DNA of 12,334 bases, from assembly GCA_902791785.1 (NCBI GenBank), contig CADAXH010000024.1, positions 1 through 12,334 on the forward strand, read 5' to 3'. Made by a program: the position numbers and the translations under genes. Source of the DNA: an uncultured Ruminococcus sp. GTDB taxonomy: Bacteria; Bacillota; Clostridia; Oscillospirales; CAG-272. How positions within the stretch are numbered: the stretch's first letter is position 1; every line of letters begins with the position of its first letter. This document shows positions 6,660 to 12,334 of the stretch, in pieces. Below the pieces are notes generated by a model. The model searched no databases, was not told the origin of the DNA, and was given only the letters and a program-made list of their open reading frames with translations.

Positions 6660-9600
6660 CGGAACCTAAACCCAACCTTTCTTCTATCTCTGAAACATCA
6701 ATTGAAAGGATATCTGATATTCCCTTTTCATGCATAGTTACACCGTAAATGGTGTCTGCTGCCGCCATTGTCCCTCGTCTGTGGGTAATGATGACAAACT
6801 GAGTCTTCTCAGTATAGTTCTTGACATATTCTGCAAATTTGTCAACGTTCACTTCATCAAGAGCAGCTTCAATTTCATCAAGAATGCAGAATGGTGAAGG
6901 ATTTACTTTCATTATTGCAAAATACAGAGCAATAGCTATAAATGCCTGTTCTCCACCTGAAAGCAGCGTCATGCTTGTTATCTTCTTTCCAGGAAGAGCC
7001 ACATTTATTTCAATTCCACAATTCAGCACGTCAACGGGATCGGTCAGCCTTACTTCTGCTGAGCCGCCGCCAAACAACTGCTTAAAGACTTCATCAAAGT
7101 TGATATTGATCTGATTCATTGTGTTCGTGAAATCTGATCTCATCTGTTCTTCGAGTCCGAAAATAATTTTGAGCAGTTCGTCTTTTGAAGTTCTGAGATC
7201 CTGAGTCTGAACAGACAGTTCGTCATACCTGCTCTTAACTTCCTTATACTCTTCAATTGCTCCGACATTTACGTTTCCGAGAGCTTTTATCTCGTTCTTG
7301 AGCTTGTTCTGGATTGATACAGACTCGCCTCTTGTCTTTTCAGTAATCTTCGGATAACTGGAGTTGTGTGCTTCGGAAGGAGTGAGGTCATATTCTTCGA
7401 ACAGGAAATCTATCAGTTTCTTTGTCTTCTCTTCAACCTTCTCGAATGCGCTCTGTGCTTTTGTCAAAGCGGTGAAAGCGAGATCGTGCTTGTTCTGATA
7501 TTCTTTCTGCTTTTCTCTTATTCGCGCACTCTTGCCTTCATACTCTTCAGCCTGCTGTGACAAAGCAGCTTTTCTCTCTTCAAGTTCTGATCTCTTCTTT
7601 ATCAGTTCGTCGGCGACGCTTGACGCGTTTTCCATCTTCCTGATATTTTCGTCAATGCTTGCAATAATCTCAGACTTTCTGTCGTTAAGCGCAGCCACTT
7701 CGTCTGAATGAGACTTGCTGCTCAAAGTCAGTCTGTCAAACTCTTCCTTAAGTGAAGCGGCATTCTTGAGTTCAACTGCAAGAGCCAGGGATTTTTCAGA
7801 CAGAACGTCCCTTGAGTCTTCCAGTTTCTGCTCAAGTTCTTTCGTCTTGCTGTTGAATTGTTCGACCTGGAGGTCAATCTTCTTCAATGACTCCTCGTAC
7901 TGTCTGCGCTTTTCTGCAATCTCTGCTTCATTGTCTTCGCCTGCACGTATGTTCAGTTCAATACCGGTGGATTCCTCTCTGAGCTGATCCAGATTCTTAC
8001 GGATATCGCTTATCTGAGTCTCAAACTCTTTGTTCTGGATCTGTTCGGCATTGAGCATGGTTGTTACAATGGACAGTCTGGTCTTGTAGTCTGATGAAGA
8101 ATCATTTGCATCAGACAGTTTGCTGTTGACTTCGTCAATGTCTGACTGGAGTTTGCTGTCCTTCTTTTCAAGGGACTTGATCTCTTCGTTGAGTCTTTCA
8201 GTCTGTGAATGTCTTGAAAGCATTCCGGAATCGCTGGCTGATGAGCCGCCCGTAAAGCTTCCTCCTGCATTTATAACCTGTCCGTCAAGGGTTACAACCT
8301 TATATTTGAACCCCAGGAATTTGGCTATTGCATTTGCATCATCCATCGTTTTGGAAATAATGGTTCTGCCGAGCAAATAGTCAATTATGGATCTGAATTT
8401 ATTGTCACATGTGACCAGATTGTTGGCAACGGCAACATATCCCTGCATCTTTTCAATTCCGAGGAGCTTTCCGTCAACGGGAGAACCGCGCATGGTTGTA
8501 GTGGGATAAAATGTTGCTCTGCCGGCATTCTTGTTTTTAAGATATCTGATTGAATACTTTGCGGTCTCTTCGTCTTCAACAATTATATTCTGAAGACTCG
8601 GACCGAGAGCCACTTCAATCGATGTTGCATATTCTTCCGAAACGCCGATGATTTTGGAAACAGGACCATAAATTTTGGGATCTGACCCGTCAGGTTTCTT
8701 CATCAGACCGTTTTTGAAGTCACTCATTATGGTCTTGACTGCATGAGAATAACCCTCGAGCAGTTCTTCCATTCTCTCAAATGTCTGAAGTCTGTGTTTT
8801 CTCTGGGTAATCTGCAGATACACTTCATTCTTCTCATTAGAAAGTCTTGTCAGCTCTTCATTCAGATTTGCTTTTTCATTTTCAAATCCGTCAAATTTTG
8901 ACTGTATTTCGTCTACCTGTTTCTGGTACTGCTCAAGAAGTTTCTGACCCTGGTCATATCTGCCTTCAAGTATTGCCAGTTCGGCTTCGTACTTTTCAAT
9001 ATCTTCTTTCAGGGCAGATAATCTTTCGGCACCGACGCCCTTGCTGGTCTCAACTGCTGACAGCCTTATTTTTTCATCCACGTCTGCAGAGTGAATTCTC
9101 TCTGAATCCTCAATTGATTCCTGAAGGGCTCTTTGGACCTTTTCAAGTTCGGTCTCATATTCATCGCTTTCCTTCTGAAGATTCTCGCACTCCTGTTTCA
9201 AAGTGGCTATTTTCTGTTCACTTGACGCAAGCAGATTGCCTTTCTCATATGCGAGTTCGCTTTCCTGTTCCATTGTTTTTGTTTCGGAAGCGAGTCTCTC
9301 TTTTACTTCGTCAAGTTTTTCATTGAGGTGAATATTGTCATTCTTTGAGATTTCTGCACTGCTGACGGACTTTGACGCTTTTTCTATACTTTCGCTGAGT
9401 TCTCTGGATACATTTTCAATGTCAATTCTGTTCTTCTGGCTCGCATTGAAAACTTCGTCATATTTTCTGTCTATGTCTTCGAGATCTGCATCAACCACGG
9501 ACAGTTCGGACTGCAGACCCGCAATGTTCTCTTCGAGTTTTTCTTTTTCGCCCTTTGCGTTGTCCAGGTCATATACTGCCAGGGAAACATCTATGCCTTT

Positions 9601-10278
9601 TTTCTGCTCAAATATTTCCAGATATTTCTTTGCTTTCTCTGAGTCTCTTTCAAGAGGTCCTATTCTGGACTTGAGTTCGTTTTCTATGTCTTCGAGTCTT
9701 ATGAGGTTTTCAACTGTACTCTCAAGTTTTCTTTCGGATTCTTCTTTCTGGTATCTGTATTTGGCAATACCCGATGCCTCTTCAAATACTTTTCTCTTGT
9801 CTTCGCTCTTTGATGAAATAATCTCTGCTATCTTTCCCTGACCGACAATTGAATATCCGTTCTTTCCTATGCCTGTGTTGAGAAACAGTTCTGTTACGTC
9901 TTTGGCAAGCGCCTTCTTCTTGTTAATGAAATATTCGCTTTCTCCTGCTCTGTAATAGCGGCGCGTTACTGCAATTTCATCATAATCTCCGAGAGAAGCC
10001 ACTTTCCCAGCTTCTTCTGAATTGTCAAAAGTGATTGTTACTTCTGCGTAGCCCATCGGGCTTCTTTTTTCTGATCCTGAAAAAATGACATCTTCCATTT
10101 TAGAGCCGCGTACACTCTTTGGCGAGCGCTCTCCGAGCACCCACTTTACGGCATCGGAAATGTTGGATTTTCCGCTTCCGTTGGGACCGACAACTATGGT
10201 TATTCCCTTATCGAAATTCAATTTTGTTCTTTCAGGGAATGACTTGAATCCCTGCATTTCAATTGATTTTAATCTCAC
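6646..10278 (-). CDS. smc: Chromosome segregation and condensation ATPase SMC
   Basis: A 1210-residue SMC protein, the ATPase core of the bacterial condensin (SMC-ScpAB), which loads near ParB-parS and extrudes loops to separate chromosomes. Parts in order are Walker A GPNGSGKS (31-38), a Q-loop region around TGIGKNGYSIVGQGK, a long Glu/Lys-rich coiled coil (about 170-500), the hinge (about 520-690, with KIYGPVSKIIGV and VINAGGSFTGGSS), the returning coiled coil (about 690-1040), the signature SGGEQ (1107-1111), Walker B FCILDE (1130-1135), the D-loop ALDEVNV and the H-loop THRR (1165-1168). The SGGEQAF signature, in place of the commoner SGGE(K/R)AL, is to my knowledge usual in some Clostridia. 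The start is GTG 10278 with AGGAAGG 5 nt upstream, 2 nt after the radical SAM stop. The partners scpA and scpB are not in this window. Confidence 0.98.
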   Translation of the reverse strand: MRLKSIEMQGFKSFPERTKLNFDKGITIVVGPNGSGKSNISDAVKWVLGERSPKSVRGSKMEDVIFSGSEKRSPMGYAEVTITFDNSEEAGKVASLGDYDEIAVTRRYYRAGESEYFINKKKALAKDVTELFLNTGIGKNGYSIVGQGKIAEIISSKSEDKRKVFEEASGIAKYRYQKEESERKLESTVENLIRLEDIENELKSRIGPLERDSEKAKKYLEIFEQKKGIDVSLAVYDLDNAKGEKEKLEENIAGLQSELSVVDADLEDIDRKYDEVFNASQKNRIDIENVSRELSESIEKASKSVSSAEISKNDNIHLNEKLDEVKERLASETKTMEQESELAYEKGNLLASSEQKIATLKQECENLQKESDEYETELEKVQRALQESIEDSERIHSADVDEKIRLSAVETSKGVGAERLSALKEDIEKYEAELAILEGRYDQGQKLLEQYQKQVDEIQSKFDGFENEKANLNEELTRLSNEKNEVYLQITQRKHRLQTFERMEELLEGYSHAVKTIMSDFKNGLMKKPDGSDPKIYGPVSKIIGVSEEYATSIEVALGPSLQNIIVEDEETAKYSIRYLKNKNAGRATFYPTTTMRGSPVDGKLLGIEKMQGYVAVANNLVTCDNKFRSIIDYLLGRTIISKTMDDANAIAKFLGFKYKVVTLDGQVINAGGSFTGGSSASDSGMLSRHSQTERLNEEIKSLEKKDSKLQSDIDEVNSKLSDANDSSSDYKTRLSIVTTMLNAEQIQNKEFETQISDIRKNLDQLREESTGIELNIRAGEDNEAEIAEKRRQYEESLKKIDLQVEQFNSKTKELEQKLEDSRDVLSEKSLALAVELKNAASLKEEFDRLTLSSKSHSDEVAALNDRKSEIIASIDENIRKMENASSVADELIKKRSELEERKAALSQQAEEYEGKSARIREKQKEYQNKHDLAFTALTKAQSAFEKVEEKTKKLIDFLFEEYDLTPSEAHNSSYPKITEKTRGESVSIQNKLKNEIKALGNVNVGAIEEYKEVKSRYDELSVQTQDLRTSKDELLKIIFGLEEQMRSDFTNTMNQININFDEVFKQLFGGGSAEVRLTDPVDVLNCGIEINVALPGKKITSMTLLSGGEQAFIAIALYFAIMKVNPSPFCILDEIEAALDEVNVDKFAEYVKNYTEKTQFVIITHRRGTMAAADTIYGVTMHEKGISDILSIDVSEIEERLGLGSGEIY

Positions 10279-10280
10279 TT

Positions 10281-11303
10281 TTACCTTCCTGTTATAGTCG
10301 TTCTCATATCAAATTCACCGATACCTGAACAACCTTTTATCTTCATGTCTATCAGACTGAATTCTTCTATTATCCTGTTTTTGTTGACTTTCCTGTATCC
10401 GGAAACAGATGAAACCCGTTTGGGATTAACTAATACTTCCAGTATTTTTCCTTTGCAGCATTCTCTTGAAACATTTTTTCTCAAAAGCTTTTCAAAATAT
10501 ATGCTGAGACACATTTCTCCGATGGTTTCGGAATACTCGCCAAAAGCAATGTCGCTGCCGTCAGTCAAATTGTCGGTGGACTGAAGTCCAATTCGAATTA
10601 CGTCAACTCCGTGATTCAAAAATACTTCGAATGCCTTCTCGCTTCTCTCAGCCGCTTCAGTAATTGTGAGTGGAACGTATCTGCCTTCTTTGGTCATCTC
10701 TGCAAGCTTAGTGTTTTTCAGCACCACACACGGATAGATTCTTGAAGCTGAAGCTCCCCATTCGGATATCCTGGTTGCTGTCGCTATTTCCTTTTCTTCA
10801 TCTGACCCGGGCAAGCCTATCATCATCTGGCCTACAAACTGCATTCCCGAACTCACTATGAGTTTGGCGGCTCTCTCAGACTGCTCGGAGGTATGACCTC
10901 TTTCATTGATTCTGAGAACTTCATCGGAACAGCTCTGCACGCCAAGTTCAACTGTCTTCATCCCGTTTTCTTTAAGAAGTCCTATTATGTCTTCATTGAT
11001 GTAATCAGGTCTTGTGGAACATCTCATTGAATCTATTTTTCCGGAGTCAATGTAACTTTTTCCGAGTTTTAACAAATACTCAAGATCGTCTCTGTCAATT
11101 CCGGTAAAACTTCCGCCGAAATACGCAAGCTGTATTTCCTGCTTTTTGGGGTCGGTTGTTGCCAGTGCGTTTTCTATTTCGTTTTTAATATTTTCAAAAT
11201 CCGGTCTTGAGTGTCCGGAAATCTTCACCTGATTGCAGAATATGCAGTTGTGCGGACATCCCATGTGAGGGATGAATATTGGAATATTAATGTGTTTTTT
11301 CAT
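10281..11303 (-). CDS. Radical SAM protein related to the Elp3 N-terminal half, function unknown
   Basis: A 340-residue radical SAM enzyme. Cys16, Cys20 and Cys23 (CPHNCIFC, CX3CX2C) bind the 4Fe-4S cluster. Further motifs are YFGGSFTG (61-68), STRPDYI (96-102), ELGVQS (119-124), GQMMIGLPG (158-166) and RIYPCVVLKNTKL (188-200). The pattern matches the radical SAM half of Elp3, the tRNA wobble-uridine carboxymethylation enzyme, but the C-terminal GNAT acetyltransferase domain is missing; instead there are about 130 residues without recognised motifs. Short Elp3-like proteins next to smc are known in Clostridia and lack a firm function. A role in tRNA or rRNA modification is a guess. The ATG at 11303 forms TGATG with the rnc stop; an alternative GTG at 11306 gives a GTGA overlap. 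Neither has a clear Shine-Dalgarno site, so coupling to rnc is likely. Confidence 0.88.
   Translation of the reverse strand: MKKHINIPIFIPHMGCPHNCIFCNQVKISGHSRPDFENIKNEIENALATTDPKKQEIQLAYFGGSFTGIDRDDLEYLLKLGKSYIDSGKIDSMRCSTRPDYINEDIIGLLKENGMKTVELGVQSCSDEVLRINERGHTSEQSERAAKLIVSSGMQFVGQMMIGLPGSDEEKEIATATRISEWGASASRIYPCVVLKNTKLAEMTKEGRYVPLTITEAAERSEKAFEVFLNHGVDVIRIGLQSTDNLTDGSDIAFGEYSETIGEMCLSIYFEKLLRKNVSRECCKGKILEVLVNPKRVSSVSGYRKVNKNRIIEEFSLIDMKIKGCSGIGEFDMRTTITGR
10284..10290 (-). promoter_or_regulatory. smc ribosome binding site
   Basis: Minus-strand AGGAAGG lies 5 nt before GTG 10278 and forms the last two sense codons of the radical SAM gene. It supports the GTG start rather than an internal ATG at codon 8. 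Confidence 0.75.
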
Positions 11304-12031
11304 CACAGAATGTCGTCGAATTTAATCCCGATTAACTCCAAAGCATTTTTGGCAGCTTCTTTTTCGGCTTCTTTCTTGCTCTTTCCTATCCCTCTTCCGA
11401 AGACATTGCTGTTGATTCTAGCTTCACAGACAAATGTTTTGTCATGATCAGGTCCCGATTCTGACACTATAACGTACTGAAGTTTCTCTCCGGGTGTCTC
11501 CTGGACTTTTTCCTGTAGAATGGATTTTGGATCCTGAAGATTGTGCTCTCTCTTTATAAGGTTTGTGGAGCTGATGACAAAAGGAAGAACAAACTGTCTT
11601 GCCTTTTCTATACCGCCATCAAGAAAAATAGCGGCAATGAGTGACTCGAATGCATCTTCAAGATTTGATTCTATATTTCTTCCACCGTTTTTCTCTTCAC
11701 CTTTTCCAAGGAAAAGATAATCTCCAAGTCCTATCTGTCTTGCAAACTGGGCAAGTGAATCTCTTTCTACTATCTGTCTTCTGATGCTGGACAGTTCGCC
11801 CTCGTTTTTTTCAGGAAATTTATCGTAAATGTATTTACTTGTGATGGCTGACAGTATTGAATCTCCCAAAAATTCCAGTCTCTCATTTGACTGGATATTT
11901 GTTCTGGATTCGTTTACATAAGATGAGTGTCTCAAAGCCATATACAACAGTTCTTTGCTGTTGAAAAAGTAACTTATCTTTTTCTCGAGGATTGCCGGAT
12001 CCTTGGGATAGCTTACTGTCTTCTCTTCCAC
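11303..12031 (-). CDS. rnc: Ribonuclease III
   Basis: Double-strand-specific endoribonuclease that processes rRNA precursors and structured mRNAs, working as a dimer. With GTG 12031 it is 242 residues. The catalytic RNase III domain has NERLEFLGDS (49-58), with E50, E53 and D57 at metal and dimer-signature positions, and the second acidic pair D126 and E129 in LEDAFESLIAAIFLDGG. A dsRNA-binding domain follows from about 167 (DPKSILQEKVQ, GPDHDKTF, GIGKSKKEAEKEAAKNALE). A longer frame begins at TTG 12043, but that stretch contains the ribosome binding site GGAGGG, placed correctly for the GTG, so I chose the GTG. It is the first gene of the operon, about 22 nt below the likely transcription start, and its stop overlaps the radical SAM start. 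Confidence 0.97.
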   Translation of the reverse strand: MEEKTVSYPKDPAILEKKISYFFNSKELLYMALRHSSYVNESRTNIQSNERLEFLGDSILSAITSKYIYDKFPEKNEGELSSIRRQIVERDSLAQFARQIGLGDYLFLGKGEEKNGGRNIESNLEDAFESLIAAIFLDGGIEKARQFVLPFVISSTNLIKREHNLQDPKSILQEKVQETPGEKLQYVIVSESGPDHDKTFVCEARINSNVFGRGIGKSKKEAEKEAAKNALELIGIKFDDIL

Positions 12032-12035
12032 TGCG

Positions 12036-12041
12036 CCCTCC
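12036..12041 (-). promoter_or_regulatory. rnc ribosome binding site that decides the start codon
   Basis: Minus-strand GGAGGG lies 4 nt before GTG 12031. It falls inside the longer TTG-initiated frame, which has no such site of its own. This favours the 242-residue RNase III. Confidence 0.75.
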
Positions 12042-12060
12042 AATAATACTTGATTAGATT

Positions 12061-12089
12061 ATTATATATTATATATCGAATTAATTCAA
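12061..12089 (-). promoter_or_regulatory. Sigma-A-type promoter of the rnc-smc-leuS operon
   Basis: On the minus strand the -35 element TTGAAT (12089-12084) is followed by 17 bp and a perfect -10 TATAAT (12066-12061). A second TATAAT overlaps the spacer (12073-12068) but has no -35 at a proper distance. Transcription would start near 12053, leaving a leader of about 22 nt before the rnc GTG. The leader is too short for a riboswitch or T-box. The region is strongly AT-rich. It is the only promoter-sized gap before the eleven genes. Confidence 0.75.
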
Positions 12090-12104
12090 CTGAAATTGCA
12101 AGCC

Positions 12105-12138
12105 AAAAACAACGAAAATCCACGACGCATGCCGTGGA
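12105..12138 (-). terminator. Rho-independent terminator of the nucleotidyltransferase gene
   Basis: Minus-strand TCCACG (12138-12133) pairs with CGTGGA (12124-12119). The intervening 8 bases can add a G-U and a C-G pair around an ATGC loop. A T-rich tract follows (TTTT at 12118-12115, TTTTT at 12109-12105). It lies about 31 nt after the stop at 12170 and just above the rnc promoter, so it separates the two transcription units. On the plus strand the stem also has T-rich sequence after it, but there is no plus-strand gene to end. Confidence 0.75.
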
Positions 12139-12169
12139 CTTTGTTTGTTTTACGATTATGATTTTTCAC

Positions 12170-12334
12170 TTAGATATTTTTGTCAGAAGGTCGTTTTCGT
12201 TCATATAGCAACACGCCATCTCTTGCAATTCTTTTTTCAAATGCGGCAAATTCCTGTTTTTCTTTAAATTTGCTGTTATGGTAGACCAATAAATCAATCG
12301 GCATTGTTTGAATCTTGTATAGAGCCCTTCGGAT
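12170..12334 (-). CDS. C-terminal end of a MNT-like nucleotidyltransferase, cut by window edge
   Basis: The last 54 codons of a minus-strand gene, ending at TAA 12172-12170. The visible residues include IQTMPIDLLVYHNSKFKE and a closing IARDGVLLYER. This fits the C-terminus of small stand-alone nucleotidyltransferase-fold proteins (MNT/MntA-like), whose ends typically read 'P-hydrophobic-D-hydrophobic-hydrophobic-V-Y' and then 'I-x-R-(E/D)-G-hydrophobic-hydrophobic-L-Y-E'. The catalytic GSxxxG and DxD part lies outside the window, so neither activity nor family is proven. Such proteins often act as antitoxins for HEPN toxins (HepT), but others are orphans. Nothing follows it before the terminator, so any HEPN partner would have to lie upstream. 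Its GC content is 58 of 165 bases (35%), below the 42-48% of two operon lines I counted. Confidence 0.6.
   Translation of the reverse strand: MRRALYKIQTMPIDLLVYHNSKFKEKQEFAAFEKRIARDGVLLYERKRPSDKNI

Noticed and set aside
9335..9841. Plus-strand open frame of 168 codons, and many others opposite smc (8847-9326, 7715-7987, 6821-7114)
   Set aside because: They are antisense to a clear SMC reading frame, are Ser/Phe/Leu-rich as expected from the complement of Glu/Lys-rich coiled-coil codons, and show no recognisable motif.
12044..12060. T-box or riboswitch leader ahead of the operon, as might be expected for a unit ending in leuS
   Set aside because: The predicted leader is only about 22 nt, with no room for a structured element, and no T-box motif is seen.
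12119..12138. Palindrome with GCATGC core considered as an operator for rnc
   Set aside because: It lies about 30 bp above the -35 element, follows a stop codon and has T-rich sequence after it, so a terminator explains it better.

Overview
The window carries one long, very tightly packed operon of housekeeping genes, all on the minus strand, read from about position 12050 down past position 1. Upstream of it is the tail of an unrelated gene. The proteins, the Shine-Dalgarno sites and the gene order point to a moderately low-GC Bacillota of the class Clostridia, perhaps Oscillospirales or Lachnospirales-like. The short radical SAM gene between rnc and smc, the SGGEQ-type SMC signature and the nadD-yqeK-LCP-rsfS-leuS run are all known from that group. 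The class is an inference from gene order and motifs; no species can be named.

Layout in transcription order (high to low coordinates). (1) 12170-12334: C-terminal end of a small nucleotidyltransferase, followed by a rho-independent terminator (12105-12138). (2) 12061-12089: a good sigma-A-type promoter (TTGAAT, 17 bp, TATAAT). (3) Eleven genes in the same direction, none separated by more than 8 bp and six of the ten junctions overlapping: rnc, an Elp3-like radical SAM gene, smc, ftsY, rdgB, yhbY, nadD, yqeK, an LCP-family envelope gene, rsfS and leuS. leuS runs off the left edge after 726 codons.

Two well-known clusters appear fused here: the rnc-smc-ftsY cluster (RNA processing, chromosome condensation, SRP receptor) and the yhbY-nadD-yqeK-rsfS-leuS cluster (ribosome assembly and silencing, NAD synthesis, Ap4A turnover, leucyl-tRNA charging). 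rdgB sits at the join. The usual partners ylxM/ffh (after ftsY) and obgE/rpmA (before yhbY) are absent. No mobile element, CRISPR array, tRNA or rRNA was seen. The window is essentially core genome. The less ordinary items are the uncharacterised radical SAM protein, the divergent LCP protein, the dense translational coupling and the AT-rich nucleotidyltransferase at the edge.
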